Source: Dentipellis sp. KUC8613
Lineage: Eukaryota > Basidiomycota > Agaricomycetes > Russulales > Hericiaceae
DNA length: 64,000 nt
NCBI GenBank assembly: GCA_002286715.1
Contig: NSJX01000011.1
Coordinates: 566,106 to 630,105 of the forward strand
Direction: 5' to 3'
Shown here: positions 12,959 through 27,500 of the stretch, in pieces
How positions within the stretch are numbered: the first letter of the stretch is position 1
Layout: each line of letters starts with the position of its first letter
Translations under genes and position numbers: made by a program
Notes under the pieces: generated by a model
Databases searched by the model: none
What the model saw: only the letters and a program-made list of their open reading frames with translations
Told to the model about the DNA's origin: nothing

Positions 12959-13126
12959 GGTGGCGGACGCGGTCGACGTGGTGGTGGTGAGAGGAGCGCT
13001 GACTGACGCGCTCAAGACGCCGCGACGCGCCACGCCGACGCGTGACCCCCGTGACCTCCGAGGCCCCTCCGCGGAATTTCACCAAGTCGACCGAACGCCT
13101 TCGTTCGCGCGTTCTCATACATTACC

Positions 13127-14207
13127 ATGCAGGCTGCTCGGCTGGCTCGTTCGCTCTCACCCCTCGTTGCTTCGACATGCCGTAGGCGCGTTTGGGACTC
13201 GCCCATGCGGTTCCACCTCCGGCGCTATGCGACACCGCAGGGCGCCGCGCCGGCCACGGCTACCAATCGTACGTGCCGACTCTCCCTACACGATTCAGAT
13301 TGACCTTCAACGCGTGATACAGGTGCGGAGGCTACTCTGAAGCGGTTCTGGAAGACCGTCGACGTGGAGAAGCGCGGGGACAGCCTGGCAGTTACGCTTG
13401 ATAAGCGGCCGCTGAAGACGCCCTCCGGCAACCAGCTGCTCATTCCACAAGAAAAGAAGCTTGTAGCAACGTTGATCGCGACGGAATGGGAGAACCAGGA
13501 GACACTGCTGAAGCCCCATGCGTTGCCTATGACATCTCTCACGGCTCGTGCGATTGACAATATGAGAGACGAAGCTTCGAGGGCGGAAGTACGTGCCGCC
13601 CTTCTGAAGTACCTGGACACTGACACCGTCTGGTGAGTCGCGTATTTCTGGCCTTTGACAATCTTGCTTATTGTCACTTAGCTTTTACTCGGACGAGCCT
13701 CCACCGCTTGTGCGCCTGCAGCAAGAGCACTGGGACCCCCTCCTCGACTGGGTCCGCAAGACGTTCGACGTCGAAATCCAGACTTCCGAGTCCGTCATCT
13801 TCTTCTCCCAACCCGAAGAAACAAAAAAGAAGCTTGATGAGGTGCTGAGCAAGTTCGACCCTTGGCAAATGGCTGGTGCGTGCTCGCTTACCATGTCGGA
13901 GCCTGTGGTCTGTCTCTTATGCATATGTTCTTGCCTAGCCATGGAACGCGCGACGTACACGACCAAGTCTTTCCTGATCGCGTTGGCTCTCGTACACAAA
14001 CACCTCACTGCAGAGCAAGCTGCGGCCGCCGCGCAAGTGGAGGTCGCAAGTCAGATTGAGCGTTGGGGCGAGGTCGAGGACTGTACGTGATCTTTGTCCC
14101 TCACTTCTTGCGAATATGAATGACACGACTCTCCAGCGCATGACGTTGACTACCACGACGTGCGCCGCCATCTAGGCAGCTCGGCATGTCTGCTCGCGAA
14201 CGTGTAA
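13127..14207 (+). CDS. ATP12: ATP synthase F1 assembly chaperone Atp12
   Basis: Atp12 is a mitochondrial matrix chaperone that binds F1 alpha subunits before hexamer assembly. Five exons (13127-13268, 13323-13632, 13682-13875, 13939-14082, 14137-14207) give 286 aa. The N-terminus (MQAARLARSLSPLVASTCRR) is Arg-rich without acids, like a matrix presequence. The family signatures are FWKTVDVEK, LDKRPLKTPSGNQL, ATEWENQ and the EHWDPLLDWVRKTF block, ending in ERWGEVEDSHDVDYHDVRR. It is divergent from MSH3 (168 bp between start codons) and convergent with the ALKBH1-like gene (65 bp between stop codons). Confidence 0.92.
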
Positions 14208-14272
14208 CCCCCATACATAGACATATACTTACCTCACCATCTAATCATCATCTCAACTCATGCATCACGAGT

Positions 14273-15818
14273 TCATGCAACGGCTGTATTGTCTAGGCCA
14301 GGGTCGAAGCCCTTTGGAAATACTTGTCGCACATTGACATTAATTCTGGTCGTGCTCAGATATTTCGCATATGGTGCCCATCCCTCATCTCCACCCTCCA
14401 TTGATCGCAGGTACTTTGGGAGCGTACCTTCCAATATTCTTGGGACGCCTGAATGAAAGGTAAATTGAAATACAGACTTTGATGCAAAGAGTTAGCACGG
14501 ACCATGGTAAGCTCTCCGACATGCCGGCCCAGACATGATGACTACGTCCCCAGAACGCAGCAAGATGGGCACAGGGGGGACATCGCGCGTCAAGCCGCCG
14601 ATGAGGAATACAGCTGCATTGCCCAAGCTAGGAGGTATCTTTTCGGTATGATGTACTTATTTTGCAGAGGTGAATTAGGACTCACGAGATTGACACCAAG
14701 GGAGACGTCGCGCATACTTCGGAGCGGTCGACATGCCCCATCAGCGTGTCTTTCGTTTGATAAAAATTCACAATGCCTGCATCTGGCTCTGGACATGGCA
14801 GTCAACGTCATATCCCGAAACGATGGACCTTCAGCTTACCGTAACTTTCCGTCCATGTTTCCCAGTCGGGGCCCCCGTCTCCCCACCCCTCACCGTTGTC
14901 GGCGGAGTAGACGTCCGTCCAGTCCACATTATGGACAGCTTCTTTGCACACCGTTCTTGCAGTGTCCCCGATCTCCTGCTGCCCCTTCGAGAAATCATAC
15001 TGCTTCGTTCCCCAGTGGTAATACCACCCAAGGTTTGCCCAGCGCAATTTAGGAACGAGATCCGACGTAGTCATGGGTGAAGCCGTCTGCGAGGGCGAAT
15101 ATGGCAGTTTCGGCGTATCTGACAACGATGAATATGTCGAAGGTGAAGCTGGGGTGTTGGAAATGAGCTGACGAGGGCCCGGCGGCTCTGACATTGTACA
15201 TGTCTGCGGTTCCACAGACGATGCACGGGGTTGAACGACTTCGTCATCAATGTCATGACTAGATGTAAGCAGGGATGAGTTCCACAAGCCTTCCTGAGGC
15301 AGAAAGTAGTGGGTGTCGAGGTTTGTCTCGTTAGGGTACCGCGCTTGGTCTGCCAGTGCCCATTTTACGAGCTCTCGCTGTGTCTCATGCGGCACGAAAG
15401 AAGGCAGAAGGACGAGGCCTTTGACGCGCATCAATTATCATTTACAACTTGAACGTGCAGAAGCACGGTACACACCAGGGATGCGCGGCAGTACGAACGC
15501 CTTCCTCTTCCTGACGCGATCGCTCGAGTCGCTCGTCCCCGAGCCGCCCAGACCGATCTCCCGGAACTCCAAGGCAGATGCATTCCCTTTCCAAATGCCT
15601 GCTTCTACCTCTGCGGCCCTTCCATCGTCCAGCAGGGCCAGGTCCAGCACATCCGCAAGATCAGGCGGCGGGAAGCGCGCTTTGTACTTTTTCTCTGCAG
15701 CACGGAACGGCGTCCATCCCTCTTCGATGTCCTTGCTGCGATTCCTAGTCGTCTTGAGGTACTGCCTGCGCGCCTTCTTGTAGGCGGAGCTGGTAGGGTC
15801 AAGGAGCGGGGAAGGCAT
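14273..15818 (-). CDS. AlkB homologue 1-like Fe(II)/2-oxoglutarate dioxygenase
   Basis: ALKBH1 proteins oxidatively demethylate nucleic acids, mainly tRNA, and act in nucleus, cytosol or mitochondria. Five exons (15818-15476, 15418-14840, 14782-14686, 14627-14503, 14448-14273) give 439 aa. The N-terminal block KKYKARFPPPDLADVLDL is typical of the ALKBH1 branch. The iron ligands are present: His and Asp in MGHVDRSEV and the second His in AYHGVPRI. The 2-oxoglutarate-binding Arg residues lie in RINVNVRQVF. LRWANLGWYYHWG and DAGIVNFYQTKDTLMGH match the family. I chose the ATG at 15818 because the in-frame ATGs at 15956 and 15995 would run into the divergent LETM1 start. A Ser/Pro-rich insert separates the two halves. 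Confidence 0.9.
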
Positions 15819-15954
15819 GGGCCAAACAGGTGGCAAACAGCGGTAGAGTGATGTAAGGCCGGGGCGACGCGCGCGGGGCCGGCACGCATTCTCCCTCCGC
15901 CAGTAATAGTCTTCTGAATCCGCACTCTGCTCTTGCGGATCGGAAGTCTCTCTC

Positions 15955-18234
<2,280 letters not shown>

Positions 18235-18432
18235 ATAATCCACCCCATTTATTGTTAGCTAGCATCACTATAGATCCATCTCACCGCACGCATGCATTAT
18301 TGTCTCCGAGGGAAGGAAATCTCTATGTGGGGTCGCGCGAACATCCAAGCTGTCTCGTTCGTATGGTAGATACAGTGCAGTGGAATCCAGAGCATCAAAT
18401 CAATCGCAGAAGCATCGTCGCACTCGTCATCG

Positions 18433-19273
18433 TCACCGCTTCTCGTCAGCCTTGGCCTCCGAAGGCGCACTTTTCTGCGCCCTCTTCTCCTTGTGCTGCT
18501 GCCGCCGCATCTCGCGCTTCGCTGCTTTTGCTTCTTTTTCTTCCTTCTCGGCTTCCTCTAGATGTGCCTGCTGCACCTCCTTGTCGTCCTCGCTGTCTGC
18601 GCGTTCGGCCCACCACCGGCCGGCCTGCAGAGCGAGCACGCCGGTGAGCGCGACGCTGCAGACGAGATGCGACGACGCGAGCTCGAGTGTCGGCGCCTTC
18701 AGGGCTTTGGGGAAGTCATCATTGGGGCCGTGTTCAGGGAGTGAGGGAAAGTTGGCGAGGAGCGCTGGGGGTAGATGCATGAAGCGTTGATACGATCTGA
18801 GATGTGGAAGACGTACTTGGGATAACAGAGTACAGGTAGAAGACGATGGACGTCACGTAGAGGACTGCATCCCCATCGCGTCAGGCTCGTCCAAAATGAA
18901 GCACTGGAGGAGTGACACGTACAGATGCTGCCGCCATCAAACATGATATTGCCCGCCTCGCCATCGCGCAAGCTCCAGAGGATGGTCACTGCGCCCAGCG
19001 CGACCACGGCACATATCGAGTATGCGAGGTACGGCGAGCCCTTGAGGATGATATGATAATACGACGCCGCGGTCCACAGATTCGCATCCGTCACGGGTGC
19101 CTTCCAAAGCGTGAGCGAGTCCGCGATCCAATGGGTAAACAGCAGGCCTGCGAAGACGTGCCCAAATGTGCAGATGGGCGCGGTCAGTGCGAATTCGCTC
19201 ACGCGAGTGCGTCCGCGGGCTCACCGAGAAGAAAGGACGTGACGCCGATAACTGCGAGCTGGCGGAGGGCCAT
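18433..19273 (-). CDS. Shr3-like ER chaperone for amino acid permeases
   Basis: Shr3 proteins are ER membrane chaperones needed for folding and ER exit of amino acid permeases. Four exons (19273-19225, 19147-18923, 18864-18817, 18764-18433) give 217 aa. The N-terminal membrane segment (LAVIGVTSFLLG) is followed by LLFTHWIADSLTLW, the family signature. Two or three further hydrophobic segments follow (YLAYSICAVVALGAVTILWS; FLYVTSIVFYLYSVIP; a last one after LELASSHLVC). The C-terminal tail is highly charged (Glu/Lys/Arg/Gln-rich), as in Shr3. A longer ORF starting in the first intron reads out of the correct splice frame and was not used. It is convergent with LETM1 and divergent from the RsfS-like gene. 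Confidence 0.85.
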
Positions 19274-19445
19274 GACGGGGATGGGGGAGAAGGGAAGCCT
19301 GTCCTTGCGGACGCGTACCGTTCGGCTTGGCCTGTGATATGGCCTGCGTCAGTCTTCATTTACCACGGCCCGCGCCCGACCCCCGGCCCGCCGCCTGCCT
19401 CTCTGAGCGCCGCTCGCCCGGCCTTGCCTCTTCCCTCCTTCCCTC

Positions 19446-20227
19446 ATGCTGTCCCTCACACTTTCGCTGCGCCAGACCGCCGCCCGACGCGCAGGACGAT
19501 GCACACCACGCAGCTGCGCCCGCGCGCTGTCGGCAGCGGCGTCATCTAGCGGCGCTGGCACCCACACGCCCTGGTTCGTAGACGAAGAACCCGCATACCC
19601 TAGGCGTCAGGTGCCCCCGCACATGCCTCTCCGGCGCGCTGAAGCCACCACCACCCTCGCACCTCTCCCCGCCGACGTACCTCCACAGATCCGCACGCTC
19701 CACACTGCCCTCGCACAGTCGCCGAACCTAGAGCCCGGCGCCCTGCTCGTGTGCGAACCGCTGCCGACGCCCCCTGGTCCCCCGCTGCCTGAGGCCATGC
19801 CTAAGGGCAGGCGGCGAAGGGGGCGGACATATGTGGGGGAGGGTGTGCAAGAGCCGGGTGGGATCTGGAACTGGATTGTCATTGCCCAGGTGCGTCTTCG
19901 TCGTGCGTCTGTGATACGCGTCGTTTATTGAGCTTCTGTGTACTTTGCAGGTCAAGGAGGGCACGGAGAAGCGGGGCGCTATCGAGTCCGTCATGCGGCT
20001 TGTCAGGAAGACGGTGCGTTCTTTTCCCGTGTCCGGTAGTGCGGGTGCATAGGTGACTCATGCATGTGCTGCAGCTGTCGTCCGCGCAACCGCCTCTGAC
20101 GTTGCCCTTGAACTCGCGGAGGGCTATCAATGACGGGTGGGCCATGCTCGATGCTGGAGACTTTGCTGTGCATGTCGTGAGCGGCAGCGCGCGGGAGAGG
20201 TTTTTCAGCAATCGCGAGAGCTGGTGA
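19446..20227 (+). CDS. Mitochondrial RsfS / ATP25 N-domain protein
   Basis: The protein carries an RsfS-type fold. In bacteria it binds ribosomal protein L14, and in mitochondria it acts as MALSU1 or as the N-terminal half of Atp25, in large-subunit assembly. Three exons (19446-19889, 19951-20013, 20075-20227) give 219 aa. The Arg/Ala/Ser-rich N-terminus looks like a mitochondrial presequence. The domain is split by a Pro-rich insert: WNWIVIAQV...GAIESVMRLVRKT, then DGWAMLDAGDFAVHVVSGSA and ARERFF. It stops soon after, so the C-terminal mRNA-stabilising half of yeast Atp25 is absent. It is divergent from the Shr3-like gene, with 172 bp between start codons. Confidence 0.7.
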
Positions 20228-21289
20228 ATTCCGTCATCTTTCCTCAGGAACCCTCGCAGTTTTCGTACGTAGCCTACACATAAAATAATCATAGCTTACC
20301 CCATTTCAGTGTACCACTATCAGAGTCCAATTTGTGGAGGGGGTCTTTAATTGCCTCGACTTGTGCAGCACATACGTATAGGCATTGTTCATCGCAATGA
20401 TTTGACCTCAGTCAAGGAACACACTTAAAGAACCTTAGTAGCGGCCATGCGTTGACACTATCCTGACTTGGCTCTCGTTCTTGGTACCTGCGATAGAATT
20501 GAACCCGCGCCGCGCGATACGGTGGACCGAGGCTGCGATGGCGTAGACAATACCCATCAAACCTGTTCAAGATTTTCTACCATACGATGAGGAAACCTCT
20601 GCTATTTCAGCTGAAGATGGTGAGAAGTGGAGGCTTTCGTTGATCTCGACGTGGGCGACAATGAACGGCGACATTCGTAATTGGTCAGCTTGTTTATGAG
20701 ACTAGATCCACTTATGTTTTGCACGCAGTTAGTTCCGTTGTCAATAGTAATGAGTCAGTCTCTGGCCTTCTCCGCGGCTGTGGTGACTCTCAAATCTTCA
20801 TGACCCCACTGCCCACCCCGATAACATGACAGCTACTTGGTACGAGGGTGCTTGCGATACTCATTTGTGACCTGTAGACTACAAGAAGTCTGCAGATTCT
20901 CAGTCAGCAAGGCGTCACAGCAAATGTCGATGGCAGAAAGCAGGAAATCTTTGCAGGATGATTAGGGTCTACTAAGCAAGTCAGGCCGCGGACTTCATGC
21001 CATGAATTTGCTGAGATGATTGGTTGCTGACGACAACAATTAATTTTCTACGGCGTCTCAGGTACTTACCTTCTCCCCAATGTCACGTCATGCTGCCGAG
21101 GCTGAACTATGTTTACAGTGCCTGGCGCTAACGCCTCTCCAGGTGGTCAAGCCGGTCGACGTGGGGAGAAGCTGCAATGAAGTTTCTGCAGGTATAAGTA
21201 GAGATGTAGATCTCAACAGCATCCTACGCTCGTCTGGCTCACCTCCCCATCTATTGATCTCTATATTTGATCCTTACACCCAACCGTCG
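20228..21289. other. Intergenic, no gene seen
   Basis: About 1.06 kb with many stop codons in all frames. I recognise no protein, tRNA or transposon remnant. The last 100 bp holds a TATAAG at about 21193 that may be the promoter of the downstream reductase. Confidence 0.5.
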
Positions 21290-22806
21290 ATGTCACCCAT
21301 CTCCGCACCGAGCAAGTTTCTTGTGACTGGTGCGAACGGATTCGTTGCCGCCTGGGTCATTCGCGCTCTGTTGGAGAAGGGCCATGCCGTGCGAGGTACG
21401 GTGCGCTCGGTCAAGAAAGGCGATTATCTACGGAATATTTTCAAGACGTATGGAGACAAGTTCGAGCTGGTCATCGTTGAGGACATCACGAAGGTGCGTA
21501 TGATTTTCTTCTGGTACTGCACGGCGTTCTTTATGCTGATGTTTTCTGTGATCTTAGGAGGGTGCCTTCGACGACGCTGTAAAAGGGATCGATATTGTTG
21601 CGCATACTGCTTCGCCATTTCAATTCAAGGCTGATGATCCTGATGGTGTGATATCAAGCAAACAATGCGATTGAAGCCATGCTGACGGCAATCCCAATTC
21701 GTAGACTTCATTGCACCTGCGGTCAACGGAACTGTGGGCATTCTTGAGTCGGTGAAAAGGCACGGGTCAGTGCTCTTTCGGTTTTTGTGCAGACCGCATT
21801 TTGAACAGGGATTGTTCTATAGATTGACTGTCAAACGTATAATCGTCCTTTCCTCGGCGTCCACTATTGTCGATCCTTTCAACACGGCACCCGTTATTAT
21901 ATACGACGAGAGTGACTGGAACGAGACATCGCATCAGCTCGTCGAGCAGCAGGGAAAGAATGCGCCCGTGCCTTTCTGGTACATCGCTTCGAAGACGTTA
22001 GCAGAGAAAGGTATGCACCATCGCCCTGGATGTCTTTTCTGCTTTGTCGTGTTTATGCGGACCGTGATGTGTCACTCCCAGCTGCATGGGACTTCGTGGA
22101 GAAGAACAAATCGGAAATCAACTTCGACCTTGTCACCCTAGTGCCACCCTACGTACGTCTTCTACTCACTCGCGGTGCGATGACGCGTGCTTATGACTTC
22201 GATAACAGATTTTCGGCGTACGTGCTCTCCGATTATCTGATATCTCATCATTCACCCAATTACTAACCGAATACAGCCGCCAATCCACGAAGTACATTCC
22301 GTCTCGGAGCTGAACCAGTCTTTGAGCGACTTCCACGACACGCTCGTGAAGGGCGTTCCATACAATTTCCCCGAGATAGCCCACGGATTCATCGATGTCC
22401 GTGATCTTGCAGAAGCACATGTGCGGGCGGCCGAAGTAGCTGACGCTGGCGGCAAACGCTTCATCATCTCCGGAGGTGAGTAGCATGCGTACTTCCCCGA
22501 CAGATGTTGCTCACCTATCGCAAATAGGGTCTTTCCACTGGCAGGACATCAGTGTGTATCCCACAGTAAATCGTCAATTGTGTCTCGGGTCTTCTAATGC
22601 GTTTGGCAGTGGACACGGCCGCAGAAATACAACCGCCCGTTGTCGAGAATCTCGCGAAGGGAACGCCTGGCATCGGCAGGCCTATCTCGAAGAACTTCAC
22701 TCTCAAGGCAGGTAGGGCAGAACAAATCCTCAACATGAAATGGCGTCCTTTGCAGGATACGATCCGCGATACTCTCGTCGCTTTCAAGGAGCAAGGCTTT
22801 GCTTAA
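21290..22806 (+). CDS. NAD(P)-dependent extended SDR reductase (dihydroflavonol-4-reductase/CCR-like)
   Basis: This is a cytosolic reductase of the extended short-chain dehydrogenase family, the group of dihydroflavonol 4-reductase, cinnamoyl-CoA reductase and yeast Gre2. The substrate cannot be told from sequence. Nine exons give 346 aa: 21290-21493, 21558-21645, 21705-21765, 21823-22010, 22082-22152, 22209-22217, 22277-22475, 22528-22551 and 22610-22806. The Rossmann motif is VTGANGFVAAWVIRALL. DIVAHTASPF, RIIVLSSASTIVDP and the catalytic YIASK (Y-x3-K) follow. The C-terminal substrate-side blocks are PPYIFGPP and GFIDVRDLAEAHVRA. Exon 6 is only 9 nt and codes for Ile-Phe-Gly of the conserved PPYIFGP motif. 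Confidence 0.87.
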
Positions 22807-23278
22807 CCATCGACTATGAGGACGCTGCGCGTATCGTGCTTTTGGTGAGTTGTTCTGTCTTGTCAGCCAAAATGCACTTCATCGACCATCCAGTCACGGT
22901 ACTCAGTATGGAAGCGACCGGAAGACGAAGTTTGTGTAGGACTGAAATACCTCACTGGGCGAGTTAGAATAATAGAACACTTCGTCCTCTTCTCATCTGC
23001 CTACATATGCGCCTGCGTCGACGATACCCTAGGATAGAGCGAGGTAGGCATGGCGCAAGCCAAGTTGCCAAATGTCGGAGGTCAGAGATCCGGTGGAGGC
23101 AATTGTTGCGAAGCGCCACTTCTACGTCAATGCATTCCACTCAGTTGGAGTCCCTCAAGACCCCGCTATACCAACACCCCCGATACACCATGCCTCTTTC
23201 GAGAAAGGCGTCGTTTTTGGTTGGTCGTGGTAAAGACATGACGTCTGTGCGCGTCATATTGGTGTTATGGACTTATTC

Positions 23279-23285
23279 TATAAAA
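23279..23285 (+). promoter_or_regulatory. TATA box of the small-protein gene
   Basis: TATAAAA lies 95-100 bp upstream of the ATG at 23381, a usual distance for a strongly transcribed fungal gene. Its position is the only evidence. Confidence 0.5.
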
Positions 23286-23380
23286 CGACACTCACTCCTG
23301 GTCTTGCGACCACAAAATACCCGATCCACATACACAATCGGCTCATAAGAAATACTCACCCTCTACTTCGTTTTCGAATA

Positions 23381-23962
23381 ATGGCTTTGAACGATAGGAA
23401 GCTCGGTGCGGAGAAGGGCGTCGATCAGTACCCTGGTGTCTCCAACCCCACCGCTGCCAGCACCTACAACGACCCCATGGCAACTAATTTCGTACGTTTA
23501 TATCTCTCTAAAATCTAAGGTCCTTCTCAAACCCCTGTGTACAGGTGAGTGACCCCACGAGCGATGGCCTTGGCGCCGGTGCCGGCGAGAATTTCGATGG
23601 TCACCTGCAGGCGAAACGAACGCTCAAGGAGACTGCCGGTGTCATCGAGGGCCGTCCTGGAATCATTGAGTCGACGCATATCGACCCTCTAAACGAGAGC
23701 TCTACAAAAGGTATGCTTGATCAGTTGTGGTCCTGCGAAATTAGATATCTCGATTAAACAGCTCATTCCCTTAGACGACCGTTGGGCTGACGCTACTCGG
23801 GAGTCCAAATCCTCGAGTACTAGCGGCGTGATGTCGACGGCCGGTCAGGCCGCCAGCAGTGCAGCCTCCATGGCTACTGGTGCTGTTAAGTTTGCTTATG
23901 GCCATGCCGCTGGTGACGAGGCTACCAAGCAAGCGGGTCGGGAAGCAGTTTTTGGAAAGTAA
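23381..23962 (+). CDS. Small hydrophilic protein, unknown function
   Basis: Three exons (23381-23491, 23545-23710, 23775-23962) give 154 aa with consistent phases. The protein is Gly/Ala/Ser/Thr-rich, hydrophilic and lacks a signal peptide or membrane segment. The middle part resembles small stress-type fungal proteins (AKRTLKETAGVIEGRPGIIES). The C-terminal part is an Ala-rich amphipathic stretch (SSAASMATGAVKFAYGHAAG) ending in KQAGREAVFGK. I recall similar short basidiomycete proteins annotated as cruciform or mismatched-DNA-binding, or CsbD-like, but I cannot confirm this. The clear TATA box suggests strong or induced expression. Function is unknown. Confidence 0.7.
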
Positions 23963-24591
23963 TCGTGTACTCGAGTACTACGTACGGTCTTGTTGCAGGA
24001 TCGAAGGGAGGAATGTCGACTGGGCTGCGTCGTCGTAGTGTAATATGGTAATATTTGATCGGCATCTCCTATGTACCATCCTATTTCATGTCGCCCGAAA
24101 ATCCTGGCAGCCGAAAAGTGATGATCAAGAGAAGTATCCGAACGCATGAAAGATGTATGAGACCCGAGGCCATCCGCGGATTAGGAGCATGTCGTCCTTG
24201 GAGGGTACCTGTCACCATCCTTTGCCCTGGGCTGTTCTTGATCTACAGTAAGCCTTCCCGCTGGCGAGGGCGCTGACTGAAGAAAAGGAGGGTTAGTTCT
24301 TTCTTGTCGAATTCATCGTTCTTCAGGCAATGTTGGGCCGATCTCCGTAGGACATAAACCGAAATCGCGACCGAGACACTAGATCAGATTTGTACAATTC
24401 ACCCTAGTGAGAACCAAACGTACTGCTATATATCACAATGATGGACAGCGTAGAGGAGACGAGAGAGTGCTAGCGTCAGCCGGGTAGCCGGGCCGCTCAC
24501 CCGGCGCTGCTAGTTTATACTTACCAGGAATTCCACTACTACCTGTCGACCACCTCCTTTCGGCTCTTCACCAACGTCAAGGCCGATCCAC
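23963..24591. other. Intergenic, no gene seen
   Basis: About 630 bp between the small-protein gene and CSF1. Short ORFs only, no recognisable protein or RNA. The last 60 bp is pyrimidine-rich and probably CSF1 promoter. Confidence 0.5.
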
Positions 24592-27500
24592 ATGCTCGAC
24601 TGGCTCTTTCTCATTGTCACCATCGTAGTTGTCGTCGCACTCCTTCTCTACCTCTTCTTCTGGAACCGTGTCATCGGTTTCTTGCTTTCCCTAGCCCTTA
24701 AGGTCGCGTATTGGAACCAGGGCAGCGCGAGCATATGGGTCGACATTGGTCAGTCACTTATGTCAATTCCCAACATACTTGCATTCAGACTTCTTTACGA
24801 CAGGATCTATCCACTTCTCTCTGTTAGCAGGTCGGGTGATATTCAAGGACTTGTGCTACCATTCCAGCAACCAGACTATTAAGATTGTCAAAGGCCAAGT
24901 CAGCTGGCGATACTGGATTCGTGCGCCTACGTTGGAGGATGATATCCATCGCGTGAATGCGAGCGGGGAAGGTACGTCTGGTCTGCGTTTGTCTCTGACT
25001 CCCTTCTGATGTCTCATATGTTCTGTAGGCAATCGTTCACTGCTGCCTTCATTATGCCGAATCCACGCGTCCGTCGACGGCTTTGAGTGGTTTTTGTACA
25101 ACAGGACTGCTGCCTTCGATAACATTGTCTCTGCAATGGAGAAGGACGGCTCCGAAACGCAAAGGCGTGCCCGCAGTTATAGCACGGACGGGACTTCATT
25201 TCGCAATGCGTTTAGCAAGTCGTTCACTGCCGCAGATAGTAAGGTTCTATTCAATTTGTGTGACGTCCGTGACATTCAAGCCCTCATAGCTGAGCCTCTG
25301 TATCCGCCCTTTACGCGCACTCCCGCCTTGCCCCTCAAGGCATCTCGATATATACGACGAACTATGGAATGGTTCACTAGTCAGCTGCCTAATCTAGATC
25401 CAAAGTCCCTACTTCCTGTCAGTTTCGAAGGGGTCAAAGGGGCGATACTCTGCGGAAATGCATCAACTGCCAATACGCTTGTTGCCGAGTTCAGCCGCGC
25501 AAGCGGCGTCTTTGGTACTGTTCCAGTATGTCAACTTGTTTTGTCGCTGCACCCCCCTCACCCCGATTGCTTCAGGCTAGATCAAAGTACGACCTTTACA
25601 AACAGACGCTGGATATCAAATTCGAAAGCGCTTCTCTCAGCCTCGTCGACAATCCCCTTTATCAGGATTCTATGTCTGCCACCGGTGCTAAGCTTCATGA
25701 TCACGTTGCTAACTCACAGTATGTTCTCACCCATCTCTGTACATTCAGTCATCGACCTTATCCGGTTTTGAAGTTCCTTCATTCTCCGCGGATTTCATTT
25801 TCTTTCGTTTTCTCCATTTCTGAAGCTCTGGAAGGCAGTTAAGCTCGATAGCATTGTGCGAGGGCTTCGGGAGCCCGCCACATCTAAGGGGGCGTTTACT
25901 TCTAACCAGCAATCCAGCTTTCGTGGCCGCCGTCGTGCCGCAAAGAGCCTGGACGCCGAGACTCCCATCGGCATCGACTTCTCTAAACTCGAGTATGCTG
26001 TTGAGCGCAAAGTCTTGGAAGCGCCGAAGCTTGAGTTGACCTACTATGCCGATGCTGTTGGTCTAGTGCCACTTGATCAACAAATGCTCGAATACGAAGG
26101 GTACGATGTTGGTAATGGCGACCTTTCACCAGAGTGGGGCATTGATATTGTTGTCTATGGCGGGTTTGTCAAATATGGCCCTTGGGCAGATCGTCGAAGG
26201 TCAGATCCCAATTCTCTTTTCTGTTGCTGCCATCTTCATGACACGTCCCGTGTATATAGAGTGGAGCTCCAACACGCATTCTTTCCGCCGACGTACCGAG
26301 ACGCAAAACCCACAACGCCATTGAAACCCGGAGATAAGCGCGTTTGGACAACCATGCGTATATTCGTGGAGCTTCGAGGAGGCACAACCGTCTATATACC
26401 GTTTCGCGAAGCATCCAAAGTATGTGCTTCCTTCTTTTGGAAAATTGTATCCAGTCTCATTGATGTTCGGCAGAACTGGCAATGGGACGGGCAAGTTGAC
26501 GTACCGCGCCCTAAGAAACGCGAGCCCGCATCCATCAGCATCAAGGCCGGCGACGATTCAACCATTAGCTATGCAATGCCAGTTGTAGCCAGTGCCGCCG
26601 GTTACGAACCGCTCTTGGAAATCCACCTCGATACGGTGGGAGTCACCACCAGCTTGAATGACATCCGCCTGCTGACCACCGAATCCTGTCGAGTAAGTGC
26701 TAGTTTGTCGCTTTCTTCAGCGGAAGGATATAATCAAGCCGCCTAGATCCATTGCAACCCATTCACGCCTCTTCGATGGAATGAAAGCCGTACATGGACA
26801 ACCGAACTATCTCTACGGCGTCCAGTGCTATACCTACTTCGGGACCACATCAATATGTTGACCGACCTCGGGAAGGACTGGGCCTCGAGCGGTTCGAGCA
26901 ATTATTTCACATGGGTACCAACACAATACGCGATCAACGTCAACATGCGCAACTACGAAATTAATACATATGTTAACGACCATAATATAATCGACAAACC
27001 GCTAATAAAAGAGGAAAATGGTACGATATCCCGTCTCACTAGATAACATCAATTGATCCCTTGTTTCTAGCACTGCTGACGCTTCGTGGGGCTGTCTTGC
27101 GAAACGAGAACTTCATACCGTCTGAGCGATATATAGCTGCATCGACAACGATACCCTTTGTGGTGGATGCACCCGACATTCGCGTCAGCTTGACTTTACC
27201 TCGATGGAACACACATAGTCTCCATGCGATAGAACCGACCACACACATTGGTCGCATCGGCCTTCTGCGCGTAGAAGGCTCGTATCTTTATTTTGCTGAA
27301 GTCCGTGAGGAGAACATTGAACAGCTGAGGTTAAACTTCACTGTGGGTGTTTTCACCGATTTTCAATGGCAAATTGTTGCTCATCAGCGTACTCAAAGGC
27401 CAATGATGTTCTCTTCAAATGTTTGGGCTGGGCTATCCGACACTTCATGATATTCCGAGAAAATTATTTTGGCTATTTTACGCAGTTCTCAACATTGGAT

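Noticed and set aside
13033..13033. Upstream MSH3 start MARRGVLSAS
   Set aside because: It would add a Ser/Thr-rich leader and leave 93 bp to the divergent ATP12; the ATG at 12958 places the PCNA box at the usual distance.
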